The notes beneath the pieces were generated by a model. It saw only the letters and a list, made by a program, of their open reading frames with translations. It was not told where the DNA came from and searched no databases. From contig CBDBHZ010000012.1 of assembly GCA_965205905.1 (NCBI GenBank), positions 496,001 through 560,000 on the forward strand: DNA of 64,000 bases, read 5' to 3'. Source of the DNA: JAHZMA01 sp965205905. Its GTDB lineage: Bacteria > Pseudomonadota > Alphaproteobacteria > JABAAW01 > JAHZMA01. Shown here in pieces: positions 49,011 through 52,903 of the stretch. The stretch's first letter is position 1; every line of letters starts with the position of its first letter. The translations under genes and the position numbers were made by a program.

Positions 49011-49206
49011 GCGGACCCACATTATCGGCAAGATTCACCTCATCACTGGAACTGCCACCGCCGCCACCATTATTACTGCCACCGCAGGAATAGAGCGCAA
49101 TCAACATAACCGATATAACAACGCCCCTTGCGACATGCCGCAAGAGGTATAATATAGTCCTCAATAAATGAGTGCTACTCATAACAATATGGTTGAAAAT
49201 ACGCAT
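30910..49206 (-). CDS. Giant repeat lipoprotein, N-terminal part (6098 codons)
   Basis: One of the longest open frames expected in any bacterium, 6098 codons. It starts with a long basic n-region and the hydrophobic segment GVVISVMLIALYSCGG, giving a lipobox-like LYSC with Cys41 as the lipidation site (Tyr at -2 is unusual), then a Gly/Ser/Asn linker. The rest is a tandem series of about 54 units averaging 111 residues. Typical units read VNFxxxxYxVREG, then IPI, then FxxGxxxxTFTY, then VxYxFDT...WPxGxxxGT and TxTVxDS. The pattern resembles Calx-beta or other Ig-like adhesin folds, but assignment is uncertain. The frame stops at 30910-30912 after a shift near 30957. A strong GAGGAGGT lies 17 bases before the ATG, farther than usual. 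Likely a surface adhesin or filament. Confidence 0.85.
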   Translation of the reverse strand: MRIFNHIVMSSTHLLRTILYLLRHVARGVVISVMLIALYSCGGSNNGGGGGSSSDEVNLADNVGPPSANTTITPPSYEARFSFGAENYEVTVDGEVEITINLTKGDEAFVAPAGGLNLILEEAVGGVPSVPAVRPVVTMAEGESSAIFTYLAEDREAGDVVTYSFNFDFVESDDGETKYGKRAPRETTITVETNDVSFISGGVGVTVGGTAEGFIILSRPANQQITVPVNVLEVIPSSSGSKTSVVEFVFEEGEDSKSFSYQAATSSANGYVTYSLPETADSTPKEPKYDLPAGLQAGEFEIFTFTIQEDPDLEGIYANFGETEYLMNPGQSVDIDLRLTSNEDLTIPISINAQYRNLTGGGWQDVTVIFPVNQDTTDLLPNGITEKRTTLNYNGTEGDREYRLDAGTIGGGIKVGMPNIAAVKVVSGEIGFAQATQNANNGDTVNVTVELAAAAVQAFDVVIDIAGTDTNGDPVPDNETLNFQTGETSKTFSYNTSGKEADSAITFSIGLPLPAGITITTNGNKTHIVQLRTDTITFDNSTYTNVKQGSVLDIPMTMTRTGTGSDLVPLSITHLRAGKVISTDNSKSVIFAKGSATAVYKLPTTNYTIDDVVKVTFGSNLSASSGLEEGAIKEVTATITYRNLLTFSQDYLRLGVGRDVTFQLELDEVATAPIDIKVTGVETPQGGTATTIFEQTISFGIGEQSKDITYNGALSVLGTEIVYTMSDFSNGIGTGDNETFTIAISDTSINFGAATYKVRENNSIKVKVVTVNPINIETKIPVNISGTIIPGEAIIPAGDTEGFYTFNATAGTAGNHVDVTFGTLPHGLQTDPSGIETTRIDIVSSDVNFTSAVYDVRRGGMVDITVELAAPTIKEIEIPYQIDGVDAGVFTIAEGDTIGTLPALYEADKATHNRGDLRAITLSAVNTADAIVTLGSLSTADIDVKDERVQFASDKYSVAVNGDVDIDVQLASPAIGLETVLPLSVKINGVETSADETVKFDDNDPAKIVKFDATGQVGGTIVEFSFDELHANWPADMTPFNNTIATITVNDLVVEFNQDAAFDFLSGDTFAIPVTMTGIRANNISIPILAVEKNPGGIVTKPSYVIGSITFPQGSGNSLVGTFTANAAYVAAKDSTVEFSFGTLPNGVTAGTKSDIVATIREIEADFDAANYSVRGGASVNVKVLLSHSVTHSSGSITVPVAGTIYLIDGTTAPFAETVIIANGQSDETLTYPALPIGGVDIDYIDFGFASTGFTAGVSAGSTITTARIDVDDPDINFGSTSYEGRKGSTLSLDIDVTLATAADATLTIPYTIDGVTTDALNNPYQIVFNAGDPVTKTITHTDSSKATFTYAFGTPLPDGVREGKTATFTTVSIIDSSINFGATTYNVREGVTVDIGLILANSIATGITNLPLSVITTPPGGTPSLPVIEDGTISANLRQNAHDYDSTGVAPGTTIAYSFNTASDNETIVLADGTTVVDGITAGTTTPTSTITVTDSAVNFVQPATPYTVRETNTIMVAVELATAPATGETINVPIRYSTDGGVTYTDDIIPITGGVGGSFPYTPITGTAGTVVEFIFDDMSTIDGLKPGTVTNAQVTVKSNSIAFDAKEHHIYPTQTGVVTINIPGGVSGPTSVPYKRTVTLSSSTTTTFLDADFVPGEVSKALPDYIAPANEEGATVFYQFDNTIDFHPNANDNSPWPAGLFDIDATLNNSTITVRDGSVQFEQGNYPARVGDIVTLKVELVAPAIGSGADNDVKIPITEPVGEPAVADVSIADGDSDGTFTYTATANGVFTYTLGTLSGGLKTGTPSSATVTVTSADIDFDVASYNVREGVSVDIDINLPGQAIGETKVPLKVTTTSGGVAGPPTYETAVFANGAIINNTFSYIADASGRGTTVRYEFDVNGDGYAADPVNNVEWPNGITAGTTTPITTITVLDSAIKFSPNTYDARETIPETITIELASPASGTIYIPITVTSANAPAVPDVEILDGTKTGTFTYTAPASSSGTIVTYDFGSALPAGVKLNIDDPLLNTATVNVVDGAINFDAAQLTTVRAGAKVTVNVRLLNPTITALTIPIKLITTPSGSVAQPATYVNVDIPINGSSGSFDYNALLDNKDDTIKFEFDDNSDGNTASALDINTSLAIEPWPVGVNEGSSKPDVTVTVLDPSVDFFEPDDPIAVGATKDIALVMASPAVGETIVPIRYTTDGGATYSYASVTFADGDTISSQPYQFSDATLTGGTIIEFSLDDTDADDATVDWPAAQGVKEGTTQITSTLTVLSDDISFTLSDKTATDAIYRVNHTSDTVDVGVTLSGGTFAGTETIPLKVTKTLCEGTGTPAVSYKDVTVVFTNGVGTFTYDPTTDSDPYNTKLKFEFDVASVGGGATWNQAFGVDSTKDEVTACVTATIGFSADVALERTSETVHTSTVILDATVAEATGLPVTLKTSVDDGVTPVAGADVPVTVLTSATTELVEQGVFATYEAGNTVTYSFDDTQSNWPKWLEIKQDGGADDVLNVELKRIVLDFDAAVATQSIYRDSKATIKVKAPVTWVLPVGAPNRTIALNKTYTMTDGTVGTPTVVTMSLDGTTGEGTLDYDADDATIAEVKYEFLTTDGDWSNDFAAGTTVTEATIEIRDRGISFELPVSGTQTIVGGQTATITVTLDSPAIGAIDVPILITGRENVGTPSVADLPDAFEFLNFLDGEQSKTLSYIGPADGTEVVYDFDTANAANAVLASNPVWPQDTDKDGNAIDKLIPVAPTNSTITVQNPVVEFALALHDIRQGGTLAVDAKLSGNAGVTIKLPIKITNDLNSDTDYVEAEFLIGTDTGPASFTIPITDTVGKVYTYTFDTASEGNAIPPVNPGDPVIVAWPAAISVGATIPTTTATVLDSGLNFNIASVNMRAGATATYKVQLNSNALVDMDIPINTKFTPDASLAVSASDVDGPPVPILATQPESVDIDYTAPVGSALGAVTSTTVIKLLDLLADGVTPNPDWLADTRADTPNEITFTISDPTIQFSALEYDVREGTTATVTINLPGGAINGTGGITQVQVKETIFYTNGNSPLPTDLTIDFNDGDTTKDITKAIPNDGTVDRIEYSFDATRIPNDANFTPTGITDTVVTVLSSVVEFAQANYDLTPTDPPQVIRIELASVADALTTEIPYIITPTYNDGTPSTPIYDKVTVTQGNDFSDDIIFTPAANITSFVYSFDPNEVNNAVTWPSALRLDTNGTNSSTVSVGTNSVNFDSATNPPAQVNDTVTMTVRLQENNSTGSPIVIPLIVTATNNKNIADPPDYSYSVSIADGTDADTVSYTVPADKQGYTINVALDTGSLGNASDATLPVWPAAFQAGTVAPDTEIIVSHGKIAFDRANDNVAPLATKTIRIDFDAIPAATFDIPVKITRVNPTVNGGAPLDTYDKITVTDVTISYFDLDITANSGDTSITYTFDTVNNEHVANGDWPAHYDDDGTPASVTLTVDAAAVNFDVGAFNVREGGTATLQIEIAQAPLANIVIPIKRTVNGGLPDYISATILAGKTDLDLLPLTYIAPASTAGQDVVYEFDTVDSEDNTNGDWPATLNVGTGITISTISIKSGGVTLGTVANNGNIRLGETVNFDVTLDSPALVANYELPYSDDGTTKPLTYPLGGTVIPISHVASSDRNDIGTTYIYELLDGDASWPVDAYVIGAKTVTFTLTDPNIDFDIATQTVADGDVITVKINLPGGAIGATTVPVIQTITRNDGTPDSTTIPVLFADGATEDSTITYTVPTSNDVANDLAGDVVSVSYAFDTANATWPAGLDATAGVGRTVTSTFTVDNDVIEFEKPDDNVAVGATLDITVSTVFDVDGDITIPMKRTEYTGAVAGVITYPTVTISANSKSGTFTYALPTVGVDSVVYELYDTTIAGNLNDGTYPRWPAGFTAGTTKVMTITISDTALNFETTDYYTKAGETINNTDSNQDVRLVLTKALTSAVNVPIAVTEYSGPSDNTGTPLPVITVPVPDSVTEVSLPLYTSAVDSHGKRYEYTLATTTAGWAASGFTVGNAAPVSHLHVKLSSVVFEKPEYDVLAGDDIDVTIKFDRALNDTSIQIPLKLTTTSKGGDVSYDYIIVQPAAASDDFITFTHSPPLGTNGSTVDIDFDTDDRDDNTLDWPEELFYLVTGTQTDTRINVDNKFVNFKLATQNVREGGTAQTVLVLAEPQAIDVDIPITITETGELPRNETVTIIAGNLESDPLEPLLSYTPAAPTGFGAAFSTNAGNTATYDFNDTNGNLPPHDMKVGSVTPESVVTVTDSRVNFELSTGDVREGIKNFDVKLILASPIIAATPGDTTTISASRIFQPHSSDSTNNPGIELANFVFADGGTEATYSFDAVANSKGGTYNFSFSGIVLPADIREGTTSTSTFTIQDADANFIAHVPDVPEVEPNTTRTIVIELESNAIGTLIPNSNPAAYNDVIIPLAITENGILLSTTEPVTIPHGTKTGSFDYSPLPIDAGTVRTYTLDSTTTGWPADSGVTPGDTLTDYTVTVPLGDVSFDDATLDARKGTIPVVNVTLTAAAVVPTEIPITITINGVLSADVTKAEFAVGDTQATVEILLPLNTAIGDTYAYGFGAALPSGVGVDATADNSVVTLKDDAIDFEIATRTVRAGQDTETKIKLIDNAGLDSTGQDNGIAIPIIRTFTPSGAVRGGGSDVVTYDSVTFNEVDNEETLTDITLTTEGGGEVYYEFDTADAGFGLDPNHPQWPAGFTTGTGAGRIPTRTVTVTDSSVKFDTDARDVDYNTDETITVTLATPHVVGEPDIIVPIKWSKIDKDLNPVIVTNPTFNLTFTAGADTQTIIYGDDADEVDVGGTKIKYEFDTTALAWQADVSPSIVATDAIDTTITILETLVDFSTPITYDVRKGDSQTFQIILNKPLTQAGDIYYTIERNNTLENTDKVVFSSADVNVTTIKDVTYDSSADAAHVAGNVITFEFDDTNSFWASGVVVGTNGSITIDIKDSDVYFEASTYDVRRGGSTDMVMKLASPAITALSIPYTMGGTVKQATFASGADSFTIPHASPVTDSISDSVVYAIIDTAANPLPSGVTMKTANDATRPSASTITTISDEIYFDNVTPLTVREGGGISFDVTLAEPSDRDGMIVPISSILAPADGTADVPRTNIDITFDKGVTKKTVIFNDTAGVTEQGVITYGFATGGPADVRSQGFREPTRTVTVTDSRVTFEQADYVIGFGGLQPIKVILASPATEAMTINVQGVVTNLDNSTATINEPLAFAKGDTEKTFNYTTTNYGVGSIAVYNFTNLGTIANAKVGAIPTATVDVERIGVQFAESVYNTPEGQDTVITLKLVSASTSQIDIPIRSGSNTQVVTFPANIATKTATISTSALVGGDVLSYSFGTLPDEVKAEGNLSALINITPTAVEFTTTTSTPGVGDPAEFLISLPAVASAKTEIPLVRTTTHTDSTIRIDELDAVVFEIGEKTKKITDIVPNFSPWLTAKYEFGDLPAGLTEGAKNSHTVTSSEQTVTFGQATYNVVADASISVNIPITLSTAATQAYAVEISLYANIAGGATTTTQTVNFAIGDTTKNITFTGSATNTVNDTYIYSLGTLPAGLAEGAIDSSEITLVSPILVNFEQSITSYTQYNDIATKVILSEPAPAGGVAIKVRATPTTGLGTPPPTNHFAQEVSLSFAEGQTEQSYIYVTNGISNSTFIDNHKNTRIELEVGNSLSALPAGYAAGTTAKHTLSFTASTTNSVRFDKATQTIFQGNNGVVKLLLEDADSANIKRLTLRRTGNFTDNITIDIPAGGTEGLYNLPAIEKSTLGTTSYTVFGVQKCPTATPNTCSSDFDVAFPPLAGHSITVVSNLISFENANIASDTASTAVVKLQIPFSALADYDIPLIREVTLNGNITTDNITVTIPKGSAEKSIVVDGSDYVGNDVDVKYSLPATVPYGLVVDASKNTSEVNIVNTSVGFTKSNYDVFVHNSISQTIFEIQRQSASGVTGSANAVVSINGNPTTAAVTANSSAAFPTIINSYPAGTVLTFTLLPNHANWTVPTSETPGPITTATATVHASASITFDNTDDGYGVAGNNKAISLTRGGNNTLCHHRPCETGY

Positions 49207-49764
49207 TATCTAGCCCAAGCGATACCTCCTCACCGTTAAAAATGAGAGGAACAACAGGCATTCAAAACCCAAAAACGCAATATATAATGTGTGTAGTGTG
49301 TGATATATAGGGTTTGCGTTATGGTTTTTTGATGCTGAAATGTAGTGTTTGTGGTTGTTTTGGTAGAAATTTATTTGTAATTTAGAATCAGCAAAACGTA
49401 ACAATATGCCTAAACATTTTGAAATTTTCACCCTATACCTCATAATATTTAACAATATTCGGGTCACAAACAGTTTTCCTACACAAATAAAGACTCGCAG
49501 AATTTTTAAAAAATCCTACAAAATCAATCACTTATTTTATGTGTGCTTATAAAAGTCACAACACTACACATATCACTATAGCACATCATTGAAAAATAGC
49601 AACCCATTAATAATATTTTATTAATATATACAATTTTGTTGATGATAATGCGCCAATAGCCTCATCATAGTGATGCAAATAAAATGCCAAAAAAACCCAT
49701 AAAAAAAGATTGCTAAAACTATCAATCCTGCTAACATGTACAATATTATTATAAGGAGATAGAC
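49207..49764. other. 558-base AT-rich intergenic region between giant gene and ilvA
   Basis: No convincing gene is seen here; two short minus-strand frames (49210-49467 and 49607-49804) look like chance. The region should hold the divergent promoters. Noticeable elements are the long inverted repeat at 49274-49320, an AT hairpin with arms ATTAATA/TATTAAT at 49606-49625, and a strong AAGGAGA ribosome site just before ilvA. I cannot pick -35/-10 pairs with confidence. Confidence 0.6.
49274..49320 (-). promoter_or_regulatory. Long inverted repeat in the giant gene's leader
   Basis: AACGCAA-TATATA (49274-49286) pairs with TATATA...TTGCGTT (49304-49320), with a 4-base bulge on one side and a loop rich in GT. 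It lies about 70 bases before the giant gene's start codon, so it may form a leader hairpin in the mRNA or act as an operator. Confidence 0.35.
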
Positions 49765-50988
49765 ATGCAACTTGTTGAGATTGATGCTGTGCGCGAAGCA
49801 GCAAGCCTGCTAGATGGTAAAATTGTTAAAACCCCTATCATCAACCCCGCAGCTTTATCTGCCTTGTTAAATGTTGATGTGTTCCTAAAGCTAGAAACCA
49901 TGCAACGCACGGGGTCTTTCAAGGATAGGGGTGCTTATATCAAGCTATTATCCCTTACCCCGCAACAGCGCAAAAATGGTGTGATTGCGGTATCGGCGGG
50001 CAATCACGCGCAAGGTGTGGCGTATCATGCCCAGAATATGGGGATTCCTGCCACCATCATCATGCCCCAGAACACCCCGCTCACCAAAATTATGAAGACC
50101 GAGCAATTTGGCGCAGAAGTGATATTGCACGGCTATAATCTGAATGAATGCGAGCCTCTCGCTTTTAAGATGGCAGAACAACATGATTACAGTTTTATAT
50201 CGCCCTATGACGACCCTAAAATTATCGCAGGGCAAGGCACAGTCGGGCTAGAAATGCTAGAAGCCGTGCCAGATTTAGATACCATCATCGTGCCAATAGG
50301 CGGTGGTGGCTTGATTGCAGGCGTGGCATTGGCGGCAAAATCCATCAATCCGAATATTGAAATCGTTGGGGTTGAGGCAGCACTCTACCCATCAATGTAT
50401 CAGCTTTTGAATAATATTGAGCCCGATATGGGCGGTAATACCATTGCTGAAGGGATTGCGGTAAAAACCCCGGGCGCGATTAATCAGGCGATGACCCAAA
50501 AATATGTCGATGATTTATTGCAGGTGAAAGAACATTATTTAGAACAAGCCGTTGCCACTTTGGTGGAATATGCACGGGTGGTTGCCGAAGGTGCGGGTGC
50601 TGCGGGCATTGCGGCATTATTGCAACATGGCAAACAATTTGCGGGTAAAAAAGTAGGCGTGGTGATTTGCGGGGCGAATATTGATTCGCGTGTGTTATCA
50701 TCGCTGATGATTCGTGGCATGATTCGCACCCATCGCTATCTGAAAATTGAGGTTGATACCATTGATGCGCCCGGCTATTTGGCAATTATCGCCCAAGCGA
50801 TTGCTGATAAGGGCGGTAATATTATCGAGATTAATTATCATAATGTTATCCATGAATTGCCGATTAAAGAGACGAAACTGCATATCGCGCTAGAATGTCG
50901 CAACAAAGCACATGGCGATGAAATCTGCGCGGCACTAGAAGCATTAGGGCGGCCGTTGAAAAATCTAACCGTGTTGCAACCTTTGTAG
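49765..50988 (+). CDS. ilvA: Threonine ammonia-lyase (threonine dehydratase) with ACT domain
   Basis: A 407-residue PLP enzyme converting threonine to 2-oxobutanoate, the first step to isoleucine. The PLP lysine is in GSFKDRGAY (Lys53), the phosphate-binding glycine loop is PIGGGGLIAG near 177-186, and residues about 325-405 form a single ACT-like regulatory domain beginning KIEVDTIDAPGYL. One ACT domain and this length fit the TdcB-like/short IlvA class rather than the long E. coli IlvA with two regulatory domains. AAGGAGA stands 6 bases before the ATG. It is transcribed alone, divergently from the giant gene. Confidence 0.93.
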   Translation: MQLVEIDAVREAASLLDGKIVKTPIINPAALSALLNVDVFLKLETMQRTGSFKDRGAYIKLLSLTPQQRKNGVIAVSAGNHAQGVAYHAQNMGIPATIIMPQNTPLTKIMKTEQFGAEVILHGYNLNECEPLAFKMAEQHDYSFISPYDDPKIIAGQGTVGLEMLEAVPDLDTIIVPIGGGGLIAGVALAAKSINPNIEIVGVEAALYPSMYQLLNNIEPDMGGNTIAEGIAVKTPGAINQAMTQKYVDDLLQVKEHYLEQAVATLVEYARVVAEGAGAAGIAALLQHGKQFAGKKVGVVICGANIDSRVLSSLMIRGMIRTHRYLKIEVDTIDAPGYLAIIAQAIADKGGNIIEINYHNVIHELPIKETKLHIALECRNKAHGDEICAALEALGRPLKNLTVLQPL

Positions 50989-51153
50989 AATTTTTCCAAC
51001 TATAAAGGGAATAAATAGGGAAAAGAGAATGGTGGTGTCAATTTGCTGTAAAGCCTTGTCATTGCTGATTTACAAGCAACCCATCTTATATCATCTCTGT
51101 TTAGCAAAATAATTTTAATCATAAAATTACATTTATGATTGTATTTTTTTTAA

Positions 51154-51181
51154 TTGTTGTTATTCTATATAAGAATACTAT
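51154..51181 (+). promoter_or_regulatory. Possible promoter with internal operator for the lysis pair
   Basis: TTGTTG (51154-51159) and TACTAT (51176-51181) are 16 bases apart, 20 bases before the start at 51201. The spacer contains a perfect inverted repeat ATTCT-ATATA-AGAAT (51162-51176), placed where a repressor would block polymerase. Tight control would be expected for lysis genes. This is inference from sequence only. Confidence 0.35.
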
Positions 51182-51200
51182 AAGTTTTAAGGGTGAGAAC

Positions 51201-51668
51201 ATGGAAAAAATATCCGAGCATTTTACGATTGATGATGTAACCGATTCAGCCGAAGCAGATAAGCATGGCATTGATAATGCACTGCCCTCTGATTTACAGC
51301 ATTATGCCAAAGAATATGCACAAATTGTTGCTGAACCCTATGCGGCTTTTTTAGGCTTTAAGCCCGACCCTAATAGTTGGTTTCGCGGCAAAGACTTAAA
51401 CAAACAAGTTGGCGGCAGCCGTACAAGCGCGCATCTTGAAGCACGGGCAGGCGATTGGGGCAAAAAAGAAGCGGGCATGACGCAATGGGAGTTGGGCAAA
51501 TGGTTTTACGAGCATCTGCAATATTTTGACCAAATCATCATTTACAACACATTTGTGCATGTAGGGCTGTCGCGTAGCATGGCGAAAAGCCGATTCTTGC
51601 TCCAAAAAATGATTATTCTTGATACGGGCAGTAAAAGCTATCCGATTCTTAAAAAAGGTGACAGATAA
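51201..51668 (+). CDS. Peptidase M15-type endolysin (D-Ala-D-Ala carboxypeptidase-like)
   Basis: A 155-residue protein resembling the phage-type M15A peptidases (PF08291) that cut peptidoglycan peptide cross-links. The zinc ligands should be the His in SRTSAHLEARAGDW, the Asp in the same motif and the His in FVHVGLSR. The start at 51201 follows AAGGGTGAGAAC; an in-frame upstream ATG at 51135 would add a hydrophobic leader (MIVFFLIVVILY) that could serve as a signal-anchor, so a signal-arrest form cannot be ruled out. The stop codon overlaps the holin start. Together they look like a phage or gene-transfer-agent lysis cassette, with no other phage gene nearby. Confidence 0.82.
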   Translation: MEKISEHFTIDDVTDSAEADKHGIDNALPSDLQHYAKEYAQIVAEPYAAFLGFKPDPNSWFRGKDLNKQVGGSRTSAHLEARAGDWGKKEAGMTQWELGKWFYEHLQYFDQIIIYNTFVHVGLSRSMAKSRFLLQKMIILDTGSKSYPILKKGDR

Positions 51669-52144
51669 TGGGATTGATGACAAATATATTCGGGCTTGCC
51701 GTTAAGGGTGCAAAAAATGTTGCGGGCGTGCAAACTATCATTGAGAGCAATAAAGGCGCGTTGGCAAAAGGCAAGACTGCTATTCTTGCAGGGCAGTTAG
51801 CAATCAACGCCAATGATGCCACTGGTAAAAGCTGGATGCAACGCAACTGGCGTCCGCTGTTTATGATGAGTGTCGTGGTGATGATTATCTTTAATTATCT
51901 GCTATTGCCTGTCATTGATATGATTGCAAAGCGTGAGATTTATCCGATTATAATCCCTGAACAATTATGGCAGGCTTTCATGGTTGGGTTTGGCGTTTAT
52001 AGCGCAGGGCGCACTTACGAGAAAGTAAAAGTAAATTCAGCAAAAGCAGCAATCGAAACACCAACGCCACCCATACCAACAAAACAAGAAGCAAAACAAT
52101 ATCGCGATTTGGGCATGAGCGCTGAACAATTAGCAAGCAAGTAA
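51668..52144 (+). CDS. Holin of the 3TM gene-transfer-agent type
   Basis: A 158-residue protein with the conserved core KSWMQRNWRPLFMMSVVVM, then a first helix ending ...YLLLPVIDMI, an IPEQLWQAFMVGFGVYSAGRTYEK second helical region and a basic, proline-containing tail. This matches the GTA_holin_3TM family (PF11351), which makes the membrane hole that lets an endolysin reach the wall in phages and in Rhodobacter-type gene transfer agents. The start overlaps the endolysin stop (TAATG), so the two are coupled. The N-terminal 55 residues are amphipathic and weakly hydrophobic. No capsid, terminase or tail gene is in the window. Confidence 0.85.
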   Translation: MGLMTNIFGLAVKGAKNVAGVQTIIESNKGALAKGKTAILAGQLAINANDATGKSWMQRNWRPLFMMSVVVMIIFNYLLLPVIDMIAKREIYPIIIPEQLWQAFMVGFGVYSAGRTYEKVKVNSAKAAIETPTPPIPTKQEAKQYRDLGMSAEQLASK

Positions 52145-52208
52145 TGCTTATATTATAAGAGCGTATTTATAAAAACTGTCTATAAATGGCTGACAACCCA
52201 TCTTAATA

Positions 52209-52237
52209 TTGACAACAACCTCGTAATTCGATATAGT
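52209..52237 (+). promoter_or_regulatory. Strong sigma-70-type promoter before the second Panacea gene
   Basis: A perfect -35 TTGACA (52209-52214) and -10 TATAGT (52232-52237) are separated by exactly 17 bases. Transcription would begin near 52244, about 50 bases before the ATG at 52296. It gives this pair its own promoter, separate from the lysis genes. Confidence 0.6.
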
Positions 52238-52257
52238 TACGGTTAATTTTGGTATAT

Positions 52258-52269
52258 ATTTTGCAAAAT
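52258..52269 (+). promoter_or_regulatory. 12-base palindrome near the transcription start of the second Panacea gene
   Basis: ATTTTGCAAAAT is a perfect palindrome starting about 14 bases after the expected transcription start. Its position suits an operator for autoregulation. AT-rich palindromes also arise by chance, so confidence is low. Confidence 0.3.
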
Positions 52270-52295
52270 AATTTATTTTTTAAGGAATTGATAAA

Positions 52296-52742
52296 ATGCT
52301 GAGCGCATTAAACATAGCATCCTATCTTTTAAAATTGTCTGAAGAGAACAATGATAAATTTGATACTTTAAAACTTATTAAATTAACATATTTATGCAAC
52401 GGCATATATATGGCAAACTATAAAAAGCCTTTATTTAAAGAATTAACAGAGGCATGGTTATATGGTCCTGTGATACCTGAAGTTTATCAAAAAATAAAAC
52501 AATATAAAGGCGATAATATACCTGTTTTTGCCTTATCAAATTATGAAAATTCGCTAGACGAACAACAACAATATTTCACAAAACAAGTCTATGATTTATA
52601 TAAAAAATTTAGCGGTGTTGAACTATCAGCGCTGACACATCAAGACGATACTCCTTGGGATATTGCTAGAAAAAACGATCAACAAATTATTAGCAATTCT
52701 TCTATTCAACAGCATTTTGAAAATTTAATCAATGAAGAATGA
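52296..52742 (+). CDS. Panacea-domain (DUF4065) protein, putative PanA antitoxin 2
   Basis: A 148-residue single-domain protein with the Panacea pattern: LKLIKLTYLCNGIYMANY, then LTEAWLYGPVIPEVYQKIK, then a C-terminal LSALTHQDDTPWDIARK. It is only distantly similar to the copy at 3081, so the two are not a recent duplication. It has a strong promoter (52209-52237) and an AAGGAA ribosome site. The following gene, 15 bases on, encodes a small membrane protein, again the PanA-then-membrane-toxin arrangement. Base composition is clearly more AT-rich than the housekeeping genes around it, which fits a mobile accessory locus. Confidence 0.8.
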   Translation: MLSALNIASYLLKLSEENNDKFDTLKLIKLTYLCNGIYMANYKKPLFKELTEAWLYGPVIPEVYQKIKQYKGDNIPVFALSNYENSLDEQQQYFTKQVYDLYKKFSGVELSALTHQDDTPWDIARKNDQQIISNSSIQQHFENLINEE

Positions 52743-52747
52743 TAAAG

Positions 52748-52903
52748 TGAGTTAATCATGGAACGTGATAGATTTCCTAAACCAAAAAAGCCCTCTAATA
52801 ATATATATGCCGCGCGTGAGGAAGAAGAGTTAACCATGGCACGTGCTAGATTACCTAAACCAAAAAAACCTACTAATAATATATATGCTGAGCATGAGGC
52901 AGA
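52748..52903 (+). repeat. Direct duplication of 78 bases spanning a start codon
   Basis: Units at 52748-52825 and 52826-52903 are similar over their whole length, including GAGTTAA(T/C)CATGG(A/C)ACGTG. Each contains a ribosome-site-like stretch, an ATG (52758 and 52836) and the codons for PKPKKP(S/T)NNIYA. The unit is 26 codons, so frame is kept and two in-frame starts exist. Confidence 0.9.

Noticed and set aside
22866..49206. Plus-strand open frames of 60-146 codons throughout the giant gene
   Set aside because: They have no ribosome sites or family signals, and they follow from the repeat-rich coding composition of the minus strand.
22866..49206. RTX adhesin, cadherin or type IX secretion substrate
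   Set aside because: No GGxGxD nonapeptides, no cadherin calcium motifs such as DxNDxxP, and no recognisable C-terminal sorting domain were found.
22866..49206. CRISPR array or non-coding satellite
   Set aside because: Repeats are long, degenerate and coding, with conserved protein strands, and lack identical short repeats with spacers.
49210..49467. 85-codon minus-strand frame ending 3 bases before the giant gene's ATG
   Set aside because: It has no ribosome site and unusual composition; its end contains the ribosome-site-like GAGGAGGT, so it looks like leader sequence.
49607..49804. 65-codon minus-strand frame overlapping the ilvA start
   Set aside because: It spans ilvA's own ribosome site and shows no recognisable protein features.
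51049..51083. Terminator after ilvA (TGCTGTAAA / TTTACAAGCA)
   Set aside because: The stem is bulged and AT-rich, and no T run follows, so it is not convincing.
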